Of a DNA stretch of 64,000 nucleotides, positions 36,705 to 45,477 are shown in pieces (position 1 is the first letter of the stretch; the number at the start of each line of letters is the position of its first letter). The notes beneath the pieces were generated by a model. That model saw only the letters and a list, made by a program, of their open reading frames with translations, did no database searches and had not been told where the DNA came from. This stretch comes from Henriciella pelagia (GTDB taxonomy: Bacteria > Pseudomonadota > Alphaproteobacteria > Caulobacterales > Hyphomonadaceae). The stretch is taken from the NCBI RefSeq assembly GCF_002088945.1, contig NZ_NCSU01000007.1:186001-250000 (forward strand), given 5' to 3'. Made by a program: the position numbers and the translations under genes.

Positions 36705-38678
36705 CTACTTTCCGAGAAGTTGTTCCTCAAGAAAGTCGATCACTGCCACCGCAGTCTTCATGCGACCTTCGCCCGTCGACATCCAGTGGTCTTCGTCTTT
36801 GAGCTCGACCATCTCGACCGTCTTGCCTTCGCGCTGGAGCGCGCGGAACATCGCTTCGCTCTGCTCAATAGGCACGACATCATCATCGTCGCCATGAATA
36901 AGCAGCACCGGCGCTTGAACCCGGGCGGCAAAGTTTACTGGCGAGATGTCTCGAAGCTTCTCGCGGTCCTCGCGGCGGTCGCCGATCACGTTGTTCCAGT
37001 AGGCAACGACCGGGCTTTCGAAACCAGTCTCACGGCCTTCCCAGAACAGCATGGCCGGCAAGTCGCTCACGCCGGCTCCAGCAATGACACACCTGTACAT
37101 TTCTGGCGTGAAAGTCGCACCGGCTAGTGCTGCGTATCCGCCATAGCTCCATCCAAAGATACAAACTCTGTCGGGGTCGGCATAACCTTGGTCGATCAGG
37201 TATTTTGCAGCATCAGTGACATCATCCTGCATTTCCTTGCCCCAACGTCCGCGACCGGCGTCGCGGAACTCGCGTCCGAAGCCGTCTGACCCACGAAACT
37301 GGGGCTGGATCACCAGCATACCGCGCGAAGCGGGCAATTGCGCCATCCAGTCGAAACCAAGCTCGTCATGAGCTTCGGGCCCACCGTGCGGCAGAACAAC
37401 CAGTGGTAGATTCTTGCCATTCCCCGGCTCAACGCCCGCAGGCCAGGTCAGCAGTGCCGGAATTACCATGCCATCACGCGCGGTATACTCGATAATCTCG
37501 ACATAGCCGATATGGCTAGCGTCAATGCCCGGCCGGCTGGAGCCAATGGCTGAAAGTGCGCCCTGAGTGCGGTCGAACAGGTAATAATCGCCCACCGCAG
37601 AGCCACCCGAAACGTTGAAGATAATCTTCTCGAAATCGTCACTGCTACTCACGATTCGCACCGCGGAGTCCGGGAATGCAGCTTGGGCTGCGAGAACAGT
37701 GTTCTGCAGGTCCTGATCGACGAATTCATAGAGCGGCGTGATACCCTCATAGGCGAGTCCGACGATATTTTCGTCCTGGTCACGAATGGTGCCCGCAATC
37801 TGCTCGGCGCCATAGGGATTTGAAAAGCCGGACTCCACGATCTGGCCATCAAAGGTCAGGCCTTTGATATCCGGAATGGAAAATGCGTCGCGCCCTTCAT
37901 CGTGCCAGACCAACAGCATGGAGCGGTCATGATTAAAACCGATGACCTGTATGAGCGGATAGTGAAGGTCCCACTCATCCTCCTTGACGTTGTCCTCGCG
38001 CCAGACAAGTACGCTTTCGTCGCCGCTGCGTCGGCGGACTTCGTAATAGTCGCGGGCATCGTCGCGCTCGATCTCAAAATCTATCCGGCCATTTTCATCA
38101 AGCAGGACACGCTTGTCCGAGAGATTATATTCTCGCTTGCCCGCGCCGGTATCAAGATTGACGCGGAACATCGCCCGGCTGCCGCTTTTCTGCGTCGCCG
38201 GCATGAGCACTTCACCATCATCAAATGTGTACGAAATCGTCGTTCCGGAACTTGCCTTCGGCGCCAGGTCTCGGCCGCGCGAGAGAAGCTGCGCGGTCTT
38301 GCCATTCTCGATATTGATCGCAATGGCGCCGGCAAAGCGGAAGTCGCCAATGCGCCGGTCATAGCTCATATCCGTTCCCAGGATGATGGCATGCTTGTTG
38401 CCGGCCCAGTCGACGCCGCGTGCTTCGAAATTCTTCACCTCTACTGCCCGAACAATACCGCCGCCGATCCTCACGACCGTTACCAGATCCTTGTTCTGCT
38501 CACGCTTGATGAAAGCGAGGTGACGCCCATCGGGCGAAATCGTCATATTTCGAACGGTTGCGAGGTCGCCATAAGCCTCGACCGGCGGCGGTTCCGACTG
38601 ACCATGTGCCACCACAGACACGGACATACTGACGGCAATCGCTGCGGCGCAGCAGCCGATAGCTTTAAGGAAATTCAT
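36705..38678 (-). CDS. S9-family (prolyl oligopeptidase/DPP-like) peptidase, secreted
   Basis: This 657-aa protein has an N-terminal signal peptide (MNFLKAIGCCAAAIAVSMSV...AHG), a propeller-like domain and a C-terminal catalytic domain. The nucleophile elbow is GWSYGGYAA, the acid is in IHGDDDDVVP and the histidine in DEDHWMS, in the S9 order. GAGGGTCAG precedes the ATG at 38678. It probably degrades proline-containing peptides in the periplasm. It is flanked on both ends by the same terminator sequence, so it is transcribed alone. Confidence 0.92.
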   Translation of the reverse strand: MNFLKAIGCCAAAIAVSMSVSVVAHGQSEPPPVEAYGDLATVRNMTISPDGRHLAFIKREQNKDLVTVVRIGGGIVRAVEVKNFEARGVDWAGNKHAIILGTDMSYDRRIGDFRFAGAIAINIENGKTAQLLSRGRDLAPKASSGTTISYTFDDGEVLMPATQKSGSRAMFRVNLDTGAGKREYNLSDKRVLLDENGRIDFEIERDDARDYYEVRRRSGDESVLVWREDNVKEDEWDLHYPLIQVIGFNHDRSMLLVWHDEGRDAFSIPDIKGLTFDGQIVESGFSNPYGAEQIAGTIRDQDENIVGLAYEGITPLYEFVDQDLQNTVLAAQAAFPDSAVRIVSSSDDFEKIIFNVSGGSAVGDYYLFDRTQGALSAIGSSRPGIDASHIGYVEIIEYTARDGMVIPALLTWPAGVEPGNGKNLPLVVLPHGGPEAHDELGFDWMAQLPASRGMLVIQPQFRGSDGFGREFRDAGRGRWGKEMQDDVTDAAKYLIDQGYADPDRVCIFGWSYGGYAALAGATFTPEMYRCVIAGAGVSDLPAMLFWEGRETGFESPVVAYWNNVIGDRREDREKLRDISPVNFAARVQAPVLLIHGDDDDVVPIEQSEAMFRALQREGKTVEMVELKDEDHWMSTGEGRMKTAVAVIDFLEEQLLGK

Positions 38679-38751
38679 CTGACCCTCATATTCCTGACTT
38701 TCCGAATTGTGCAAAACTTCTGCGGGAAATGAAAGAGGGATGATACAAAGG

Positions 38752-38781
38752 AAAACGGCCAGGCTCGGATGAGCCTGGCCG
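38752..38781 (-). terminator. Terminator downstream of the OmpA lipoprotein gene
   Basis: The same hairpin as at 36650-36679 (CGGCCAGGCTC-GGAT-GAGCCTGGCCG), 30 bases identical. In - strand direction it is followed by TTTTCCTTT and lies 30 bases past the stop of the OmpA-family gene, so it terminates that transcript just before the S9 peptidase promoter. Confidence 0.8.
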
Positions 38782-38811
38782 TCTTGTATTGGTTGTCGGC
38801 AGAGGCCGGAC

Positions 38812-39450
38812 CTAGCTGGTGGTGACCGGCGTCAGCAGGATTTCGACGCGGCGGTTCGTAGCACGACCAGCAGCCGTGTCATTGCTCGCAATCGGCTGGG
38901 TCTCACCCATGCCATAGGCCCGGATGCGGACCGGCTGAACGCCGCGATTCACAAGATAGTTCGAGACCGAATTCGCGCGGCGCTCGGACAGCTGCATGTT
39001 GTAGTCGTCGGGACCGTCGGACGAGGCATGGCCGACAACATCGACAGAAGTCGACGGATAGTCGACGAGCGTCGCGGCAACATCATTCAGCGGGCCATAG
39101 AATTCAGGCTTCAGCGTTGCGCTGTCGACCGAGAAGGTCACGCTCGATGGCATGGTCAGCGCGATCTGGTCACCCTGGCGTTCAACCTGGATGTCGGTGC
39201 CTGCCGTGCGGGCGCGCAGTTCGCGCTCCTGACGGTCCATATAGGTACCGACGGCTGCGCCTGCGAGCGCGCCAACGGCTGCGCCGATCGCGGCGTTGCG
39301 CGTATCATTGCCACCGGCCAGCGTGCCGAGCGCGGCCCCTGCGAGCGCGCCGCCGCCTGCGCCATACGCCTGGCGCTGGGAAAGGCCAGTGCCTTCACAT
39401 GCCGTCAGCATCATTGCGCCAGCTGCGACGCCAATCATCATCTTGTTCAT
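38812..39450 (-). CDS. OmpA-family outer-membrane lipoprotein with glycine zipper
   Basis: This 212-aa lipoprotein has lipobox LTAC (MNKMMIGVAAGAMMLTAC), then a glycine-zipper segment (AYGAGGGALAGAALGTLAGG, IGAAVGALAGAAVGTYM) and a C-terminal OmpA domain from about residue 95 with VDVVGHASSDGPDDYNMQLS and RANSVSNYLVNRGV, ending TNRRVEILLTPV. The OmpA domain binds peptidoglycan, so the protein tethers outer membrane to wall. It is the YiaD type. The T-poor leader and a terminator after the gene make it monocistronic. Confidence 0.93.
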   Translation of the reverse strand: MNKMMIGVAAGAMMLTACEGTGLSQRQAYGAGGGALAGAALGTLAGGNDTRNAAIGAAVGALAGAAVGTYMDRQERELRARTAGTDIQVERQGDQIALTMPSSVTFSVDSATLKPEFYGPLNDVAATLVDYPSTSVDVVGHASSDGPDDYNMQLSERRANSVSNYLVNRGVQPVRIRAYGMGETQPIASNDTAAGRATNRRVEILLTPVTTS

Positions 39451-39567
39451 GGTGGGAAATCTCCTGTTGGATGCACCCCCGGACCTTGGGGACAGTCAAC
39501 TGAACGTTATCTGAACAGCTTTGTTCCCTCTTTTTCAGGGAGGGTAAGACTGGATATAACTCATAGC

Positions 39568-40239
39568 ATGTGTGGACGATTTTTCCGATACGGCGTGACA
39601 TGGTCCGATTACCGGGCGTGGCTGAACCTTGTCCCCCCCGAGGACACCGAGCCGCCCGAGCCGACCTATAATGCGGCGCCCGGCTCATACCAGCCGATTA
39701 TCAGGCTTGCGCGGGACGGGACGGCCGAACTTGCCCCGGCCATGTGGGGGCTTGTGCCCAGCTGGTGGAAGAAGCCGCTAAAGGAAAAGACATTCACCAC
39801 TTTCAACGCCAAGAGCGAGACCGTGGCCGAAAAACCCGTGTTTCGCGGCGCGTTCCGCCATCATCGCTGCCTCGTGCCGGTGAGCGGCTATTATGAATGG
39901 ACGGGCCGGGCGGGTGCGAAGACGCCCTTCGCTGTGGGCCTTCGAAACCGCCGCCATTTCTGCCTCGCCGGGCTTTACGATGTCGCCCACATCGACGGAT
40001 CTGAGCTGCACAGCTTCACCATCCTCACCACCACGCCGAATGATGCGACGGCCAGCCTGCACCATCGCATGCCGGTCATCCTGCACCAGTCCGATTTCGG
40101 GCGCTGGCTGGACACCAGCAATCGCGATGTGGAGTCGCTGTTCGAGCCCTTCCCCTCAGAAGACGTACATGTCTGGCCCGTCGATCCGGCGGTCGGGAAT
40201 GTGCGCAACAATTACCCTGCACTTGCCGAGGAAACCTGA
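39568..40239 (+). CDS. SOS response-associated peptidase (SRAP, YedK/HMCES-like)
   Basis: This 223-aa protein has the catalytic cysteine directly after the initiator (MCGRF), YNAAPGSYQPI, MWGLVPSWWK, RCLVPVSGYYEW and HHRMPVIL, all SRAP motifs. SRAP proteins form a covalent link to abasic sites in single-stranded DNA and shield them. The usual NARxET block reads FNAKSET here: Arg is replaced by Lys, a conservative change in a DNA-contacting place. It is divergent from the OmpA gene; no LexA box was identified by eye. Confidence 0.93.
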   Translation: MCGRFFRYGVTWSDYRAWLNLVPPEDTEPPEPTYNAAPGSYQPIIRLARDGTAELAPAMWGLVPSWWKKPLKEKTFTTFNAKSETVAEKPVFRGAFRHHRCLVPVSGYYEWTGRAGAKTPFAVGLRNRRHFCLAGLYDVAHIDGSELHSFTILTTTPNDATASLHHRMPVILHQSDFGRWLDTSNRDVESLFEPFPSEDVHVWPVDPAVGNVRNNYPALAEET

Positions 40240-40284
40240 AGAAGACTTGCGCGTTATAGCGGCAATGTGAACCGGGAAGGGCTC

Positions 40285-40344
40285 ATGAAGACGATCTTCT
40301 TTATATTTGTCGGCCTGCTGGCGCTGACGGCGTGCGCCGTCTGA
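40285..40344 (+). CDS. Minimal lipoprotein (19 aa)
   Basis: The translation MKTIFFIFVGLLALTACAV is a complete lipoprotein signal peptide with lipobox LTAC and only three residues after cleavage (CAV). GGGAAGG lies four bases before the ATG at 40285. It is of the size of entericidin-like or lysis-type mini-lipoproteins but has no tail. It lies between the SRAP gene and the convergent hydrolase gene, ending one base before the hydrolase stop. It is too short for homology. Confidence 0.4.
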   Translation: MKTIFFIFVGLLALTACAV

Positions 40345-41394
40345 TCAATCGTCCTCGATCTCGAACTTGCCATAAGCGGCCGCGACCATGCTTGCGATCT
40401 CCTCGCAGGCCCGTCTGGCCGCGTCCACGACGCCGGTGAACGCGGTGAAGCCGTGAGCGAGGCTGTCATAGCATTTATAGGTGACATCCACGTCTGAGCG
40501 CCGGAGCAGCTCGGCATAGGCGGCGCCATCATCGACCAGCGGGTCAAAGCCGGCCGTGACGATAATCGTTGGCGGCAGGTCTTCGAGGCGGGTCTCCTGA
40601 GCGGGCGAAACCCGCACGTCCGAGCGGTCCTGACCTTCTGGCAGGTACTGGTCGAGGAACCAGCGCATCGTGTCGGCGTCGAGGGGATAGGTCTCGCCAA
40701 AGACGGTATAGGACGGAAACTCGTTTTCTATTTCCGTTACCGGATAGATGAGGAGCTGGAGCAGCGGAAGCGGCTTGCGCTCGCGCATCATTTCCTGGGT
40801 CACGATGGCCGCGAAATGGCCGCCCATACTGTCCCCGCCAATCGTGGCCACACCGGCCGGAGCGCCAAGCTTTGCTGCATTGCGCAGGGCCCACTCATAG
40901 GCATCGATACAATCCTGGAGGCCTGCCGGGAATTTGTGTTCCGGCGCGAGGCGGTAGTCGACAGAGACGATGGGGCAGCGGGCACGCTTCGCAATCATGG
41001 TGCAGAAGACGTGGCAAGTATCGAGATCACCGATCACCCCGCCGCCAAAATGCATGTAAACCATGACCGGGGCTTTCGGATCCTGGTTCGCCGGCCGGTA
41101 GATTCGGACCGGGATCTTGTGCCGGCTGGATGATGCTATCTCGTCATTCTCCCAGCTGACACCACTCACCGGACGGTCGCCGAACATGGCGAGACCGGCG
41201 GCGGACGCGGCGCGTGCATCGGCGGCTGGCAGGCTGGACATGGGCGGTTGCGATTTTGCCCCGTGCGCGAGGAACTGGAACTGTGGGTCGAGCTTCCGGC
41301 CATTGATCTCGACCGGCTTGCCACCCGCCAGTTTGACGAGGAGGCTGTCGGGCAGCTTCAGCAGGAGTTTCGCAATCTTGACTTGCAGGCTCAT
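40345..41394 (-). CDS. Alpha/beta hydrolase, hormone-sensitive lipase (HSL) family
   Basis: This 349-aa esterase has the oxyanion motif MHFGGGVIGD (HSL-type HGGG, here HFGGG), nucleophile elbow GDSMGG, acid DPLVDDG and histidine in AHGFTAFTG. HSL-family enzymes hydrolyse carboxyl esters of short to medium acyl groups. The ATG at 41394 follows GGGAGCCGGCCAG. It is the second gene of an operon with the TetR gene at 41408-42034, 13 bases apart, so the regulator probably controls it in response to a lipid-like ligand. Confidence 0.9.
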   Translation of the reverse strand: MSLQVKIAKLLLKLPDSLLVKLAGGKPVEINGRKLDPQFQFLAHGAKSQPPMSSLPAADARAASAAGLAMFGDRPVSGVSWENDEIASSSRHKIPVRIYRPANQDPKAPVMVYMHFGGGVIGDLDTCHVFCTMIAKRARCPIVSVDYRLAPEHKFPAGLQDCIDAYEWALRNAAKLGAPAGVATIGGDSMGGHFAAIVTQEMMRERKPLPLLQLLIYPVTEIENEFPSYTVFGETYPLDADTMRWFLDQYLPEGQDRSDVRVSPAQETRLEDLPPTIIVTAGFDPLVDDGAAYAELLRRSDVDVTYKCYDSLAHGFTAFTGVVDAARRACEEIASMVAAAYGKFEIEDD

Positions 41395-41407
41395 CTGGCC
41401 GGCTCCC

Positions 41408-42034
41408 TTAATCTGTTTTCCGTGCGAGCGCACCGCCGCCTTCAAGCAGCAGCCGGGTCGCAAATTCCGTTGCACCTTCGACGTCGATCGGGCGCCGCTG
41501 CAGCATATGATCGCCAAGCTCCCGTGCAATCCCTATCGCCGCGGCAGTGAAATATTCGGAGTCCGACAGCGCGATCCTGGCCTGCTTGGCGATGGCCTCA
41601 AGGTCATTGCGGATTTCGTCGAAGATGGCATGCATTTCGGGCGTATCGACGCGCACACCGATCAACGCAGCGTGTGGTGCCCCATTGCGAATGTCTTCCT
41701 GGTTCTCTTCCTTCAGCCATTTGAAATATTCGCCATAGGCGACGCGAATATAGTCCTGGAGCGTCAGGGCCTGTTCGCGAACCTTGGCGAGTTTGGGGCG
41801 AAAGCGACGCGCGCTCTCATCGGCAATGGCCTGGAAGATTTCTTCCTTGGACTTGAAGTAATTGTAGAAGGTGCCGGCAGCGAGGTCAGTTTCGCGGATA
41901 ATGTCACGGACCGTCGTCGCCTCAACGCCGAGGCGCGCAAACACGCGCCGTCCTGCCTTCAGGATGGCATCGCGGTTGGCGGCCTTGGTGCGTTCTCGTT
42001 TTCCTACGTTCAAGGGCGGCTTTGTTATGGACAT
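41408..42034 (-). CDS. TetR-family regulator of the HSL hydrolase
   Basis: This 208-aa TetR protein has a classical N-terminal DNA-binding domain (NRDAILKAGRRVFARLG, VRDIIRETDLAAGTFYNYFK, SKEEIFQAI) and a helical ligand domain. AGGAAG precedes the ATG at 42034. It lies upstream of, and on the same strand as, the HSL hydrolase gene with 13 bases between, so the two are one transcript and the regulator likely represses it. It is not closely related to the TetR pair at 34.7-36.6 kb. Confidence 0.9.
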   Translation of the reverse strand: MSITKPPLNVGKRERTKAANRDAILKAGRRVFARLGVEATTVRDIIRETDLAAGTFYNYFKSKEEIFQAIADESARRFRPKLAKVREQALTLQDYIRVAYGEYFKWLKEENQEDIRNGAPHAALIGVRVDTPEMHAIFDEIRNDLEAIAKQARIALSDSEYFTAAAIGIARELGDHMLQRRPIDVEGATEFATRLLLEGGGALARKTD

Positions 42035-42065
42035 CCTGATGACTTCCTGACTGGATTCCCAGCAA

Positions 42066-42761
42066 TCAAATTGGTGACGCCGCGTCAACTTCAATTGCTT
42101 CGTGACGATCAATTTCAAGACGCCTGCGCACGGTCTGATAGACGCCCCACAGCGCCCGCAGCGCGATCAGGCCCAGAATGCCGATCATCGGCTGACCAAG
42201 CGCGATCATCACGCCGAAGCCCACAAAAATGCCGATGTGAAGCACGACGACGCGGCCATAGGGCTTTGCCATTTCCTGCGTGGGGTCGGTCTCGCGAAAC
42301 TCGCCGCGCCCGATGAAGTCGCGAACAAAGAGGACAAGCTGAAGGGCAATGATCGCGCCGAGAAATACGTACATGTGCGGTCCGCTCGCCAGGGCAAAGC
42401 CCACGACACCCAACGGCGAAGGAAAGCCCATGTCTCCGCCACCGCTCATCGCTGAGAAGGCCACAAGAAAGACGCCGTGCACGAAGCAGAACATGCCATA
42501 GTGGAAGGTGAAGAAAGGCCCGAGAAACACCATGACCGGCAGGCCGACAATGCCCATGCGGACACTCGATGTGATCATGCGCAGCAAGGTCATGGCCCCG
42601 ATGACAACATTCTCCAGCCAGTAGAGGAAAACGAGCGATGTCGCGTCCCATCCAAATGCGAAGATCGCATAAACCGGAAACAGGTCCACGAGCAGGATCG
42701 CCCATGCCACAGGGTCGCGATAGGTGCGCGACAGGTTTTCAGGGGACAGCCAGCTTAGCAT
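42066..42761 (-). CDS. DUF6498-type membrane protein
   Basis: This 231-aa protein has about six transmembrane segments. The WLENVVIGAMTLLRM and FFTFHYGMFCFVHGVFL segments are characteristic of the DUF6498 membrane family, whose function is unknown. Histidines in HYG and VHG in one helix may bind a cofactor or metal (inference). It ends 32 bases before the start of the TetR gene and is on the same strand, so co-transcription with the TetR-hydrolase operon is possible. The start at 42761 is weakly supported (GGGGTTGCCGGC). Confidence 0.78.
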   Translation of the reverse strand: MLSWLSPENLSRTYRDPVAWAILLVDLFPVYAIFAFGWDATSLVFLYWLENVVIGAMTLLRMITSSVRMGIVGLPVMVFLGPFFTFHYGMFCFVHGVFLVAFSAMSGGGDMGFPSPLGVVGFALASGPHMYVFLGAIIALQLVLFVRDFIGRGEFRETDPTQEMAKPYGRVVVLHIGIFVGFGVMIALGQPMIGILGLIALRALWGVYQTVRRRLEIDRHEAIEVDAASPI

Positions 42762-42832
42762 GCCGGCAACCCCATTTGCCGCTTTGGTTCAGTGTTCATG
42801 AAGCGTCCCCGCCTTTCACGCTTGATGGCCGA

Positions 42833-43501
42833 CTAGCTCGCCCCTCCATAGGGCGGGAAGGATAGCGGGTCGCGCGCTGTCAGTCCGAATGAGCGCTTCG
42901 ACGTGTTGTAATTGCCCGTCAGCACTTCGAAATGCAGGTGTATGCCGGTGGCATTTCCAGACTGCCCGATGATGCCGAGCGGCTGTCCGAAGCCAATGGA
43001 CTTGCCCGCGTAAACACCGCTCGCAAACGAGGCCATGTGGGCGTAGCGGGTGAACACGCCCTGTCCGTGATCGATAACAACATAGTTTCCGAAGCCCGTG
43101 CTGAAATCGGCTTCGCGGATGATGCCTGGCGCTGCGGAATAGATGGTGGAGCCAGGGCTGGCCTTGACGTCGAGCCCCTTGTGGACGCGCCCGGAGCGTT
43201 GGCCGAAGCCGGACGTCATGCAGGCATTGTTCATCGGCACTGGCGTCATGACAACCTTGCCATCGACGATGATGACGGGATTGAAGTTCAGGATGCGATT
43301 GTTCGGGTCAGCTTCGAACGCATTGGTGATAACACTGTTCGGGCAGAGATAAAGATTGGCGTCCGGCTGGAACGGGCCCTGCTCGGCATTCACCGACGCT
43401 GTCGTCGTGATGGCGGGCGGGAGCGGCGCGCGTTGTGGCGAGGTTGCGCAGCCTGCAGCCCAGAGCACGATCAACAAAACGGCAAGGGCGACATTTCGCA
43501 T
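42833..43501 (-). CDS. M23-family metallopeptidase lipoprotein
   Basis: This 222-aa protein is a lipoprotein (lipobox AAGC in MRNVALAVLLIVLWAAGC) with an M23/LytM peptidoglycan endopeptidase domain: zinc ligands in HKGLD, GNYVVIDHGQGVFTRYAHM and HLHFEV; the first ligand motif HxxxD and the HxH at HLH are intact, so the enzyme should be active. It would cleave peptidoglycan cross-links from the outer side of the inner membrane or the outer membrane. It is monocistronic by position, 28 bases after the FMO gene on the same strand. Confidence 0.9.
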   Translation of the reverse strand: MRNVALAVLLIVLWAAGCATSPQRAPLPPAITTTASVNAEQGPFQPDANLYLCPNSVITNAFEADPNNRILNFNPVIIVDGKVVMTPVPMNNACMTSGFGQRSGRVHKGLDVKASPGSTIYSAAPGIIREADFSTGFGNYVVIDHGQGVFTRYAHMASFASGVYAGKSIGFGQPLGIIGQSGNATGIHLHFEVLTGNYNTSKRSFGLTARDPLSFPPYGGAS

Positions 43502-43529
43502 GGTGAAAGAATCCGCTGGCTGCGGGGCC

Positions 43530-44882
43530 TCATGCCATGGCTCTGGCCCGCTTCTGCCCCCGCGCTATCTCTTTCATAAGGTCCTTTACATAAGCGTTAA
43601 AGTCCACCTGCATCGTGTGGCGTGGCGCATCGTAGAAATGACCGGTGTGGAACGCTTCGTCTGCCTTTGTGATCTCATCCATTTCGCTGGCGGGGGGCAG
43701 TTCATATTCACCCGCAATGAGGGCAGCGCAGAGCTTGGACTGCTGCTCGGCGAAATTGACGAGTGTGGGCAGCGGCTGGGCGAGCGCCAGGAAGAACAGG
43801 TTCTCATAGCCCGGCTTCACCATCCGCTTGAACAGCGGAAATTTGTTCTCGACTGGCTGTAATTGCGGGTCGTCAAAGAAGGGGAAGCTGACATTGTAAC
43901 CGGTGGCCCAGATAATCGCGTCGAGTTTTTCGCGCGTGCCGTCGGTGAAGACCACGCCATCCCCGTCGAGCTTTTCGATGGCGCCTTTTGGCGTGATGTC
44001 GCCGCAGCCGACCCGGGTCAGGAATTCACCGGACACTGACGGGTGGCCGTCAAGCGGCTCATGATCGGGCTTTGGAAGGCCATAATCCTCCATATTGCCG
44101 ATATTCTTCTTGATCATCTTCCGGGCAAGCTTGCGACCGAGGCCGGTCGGCATCCAGGTTGGCAGCGACGCCTTGTCGGCCGGCACGCCATTCATGTATT
44201 TCGGCAGCACCCAGACGCCGCGGCGCATGGAGATGAACAGCTTTTCGGCGAGCGGGCGCTGCGACAGTTCGGACGAGATATCCATTGCCGAATTGCCGGC
44301 GCCGACAATCATCACCCGCTTGCCGCGGAAATCGTACGGCTCGAACGGGTCGCGGTAGTGGTGGGAGTGGACCTGGTAGCCATTGAACTCGCCTGGATAG
44401 ACAGGCGTGCGAGCATCCCAGTGATGGCCATTGGCGACGAACAGCCACTGATAGGTGCGGGTCTCGCCAGTCGAGAGCGTCACCTCCCAGTCGCCATCAT
44501 CGCGGCGCTTTGCGCGCGTCACTTCCGTGTTGAAGGTGATCGTGTCGCGAAGCCCGAAATGATCCACATAGTCGTGAAAATACTGCAGCAACTGTGCATG
44601 ATGGGGGAAGTCCGGCCAGTCTTCCGGCACCGGATAATCCTCAAAGGCGAGCCGCCATTTCGACGTGTCGATATGCAGGCTCTGATAACAGGATGAGAGC
44701 CCGTTCGGGTTCTTGTAATACCAGTTGCCACCGATATTGTCGGATTTCTCGAAACAGTCATAGGCGATGCCGTAATCCCTGAGGCGCTTGGCCATGGTAA
44801 AGCCCGAGCACCCTGCTCCGATGATACACGCCTTATCTTTTGATGCTGCATTCGTTGCGATGAAAACCTCCCGCCGCGTCAT
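43530..44882 (-). CDS. Flavin-containing monooxygenase
   Basis: This 450-aa flavoprotein has the FAD motif IIGAGCSGFTMAKRL, the NADPH motif MIVGAGNSAMD, the FMO fingerprint FNGYQVHSHHYRD (FxGxxxHxxxYR-like) and ATGYN in the C-terminal half. FMOs oxygenate nucleophilic N or S atoms, or ketones as Baeyer-Villiger enzymes; the substrate is unknown. The ATG at 44882 gives MTRREVFIATNAASKDKAC; a strong GGGAGG lies inside this segment, five bases before an ATC codon (see findings), so the true N-terminus may be about seven residues shorter. It is divergent from the two thioesterase genes. Confidence 0.9.
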   Translation of the reverse strand: MTRREVFIATNAASKDKACIIGAGCSGFTMAKRLRDYGIAYDCFEKSDNIGGNWYYKNPNGLSSCYQSLHIDTSKWRLAFEDYPVPEDWPDFPHHAQLLQYFHDYVDHFGLRDTITFNTEVTRAKRRDDGDWEVTLSTGETRTYQWLFVANGHHWDARTPVYPGEFNGYQVHSHHYRDPFEPYDFRGKRVMIVGAGNSAMDISSELSQRPLAEKLFISMRRGVWVLPKYMNGVPADKASLPTWMPTGLGRKLARKMIKKNIGNMEDYGLPKPDHEPLDGHPSVSGEFLTRVGCGDITPKGAIEKLDGDGVVFTDGTREKLDAIIWATGYNVSFPFFDDPQLQPVENKFPLFKRMVKPGYENLFFLALAQPLPTLVNFAEQQSKLCAALIAGEYELPPASEMDEITKADEAFHTGHFYDAPRHTMQVDFNAYVKDLMKEIARGQKRARAMA

Positions 44883-44961
44883 TGGTTGCGCTGGCTGACA
44901 AGGATGGTATCGACGCTTCGCTATTCGTCAATTTCACATAACGTAAGCAGGAATCCGCCAT

Positions 44962-45477
44962 ATGAGCACCGGGGAAAGCCAGAACGAAATGCTGCTCGAA
45001 GTGATGCAGGCGCACGCCTCGCGTATCATGGAATCGGTCCCGTGGGCGCAGGCACTGGGCCTCAGGCTCACGCGGCTGGAGAAGGGCCGCGCGTTTGCGA
45101 AAGTGGCATGGCGCGAAGACTTTGTCGGTGACCCGGACACTGGAGTCATTCATGGCGGGGTGCTGACAGCACTGCTCGACAATCTGTGCGGCGTCTGCAT
45201 CAACACCGCACTGACGAGGCCAAAGTCGATGGCGACGCTCGACCTGCGCATCGACTATATGCGTCCGGCAGAGAAAGGGCGCGACATCCTCGCTGAGGCC
45301 GAGTGCTATCACATTACCCGCAATGTCGCCTTCACGCACGCCTGGGCCTATCATGAGAGCAGGGACAAGGTGATTGCGACGGCCGCCGGCACCTTTGCGC
45401 TGAATGACATCTCACGCTGGGCGAGCGGCAACGCCGCCATGGAAATGGCCAGCAAGCTGCTGGGAGGCCAGTCATGA
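44962..45477 (+). CDS. PaaI-family thioesterase, first of a pair
   Basis: This 171-aa hot-dog protein has the GVIHGGVLTALLDNLCGV motif, a variant of the PaaI HGG...D motif, and TLDLRIDYMRPAEKGRDI. It hydrolyses acyl-CoA, probably of aromatic or branched type. It overlaps the next gene by four bases (ATGA), so the two are translationally coupled and may form a hetero-oligomer; hot-dog proteins work as dimers or tetramers. Its promoter lies in the divergent region shared with the FMO gene. Confidence 0.88.
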   Translation: MSTGESQNEMLLEVMQAHASRIMESVPWAQALGLRLTRLEKGRAFAKVAWREDFVGDPDTGVIHGGVLTALLDNLCGVCINTALTRPKSMATLDLRIDYMRPAEKGRDILAEAECYHITRNVAFTHAWAYHESRDKVIATAAGTFALNDISRWASGNAAMEMASKLLGGQS

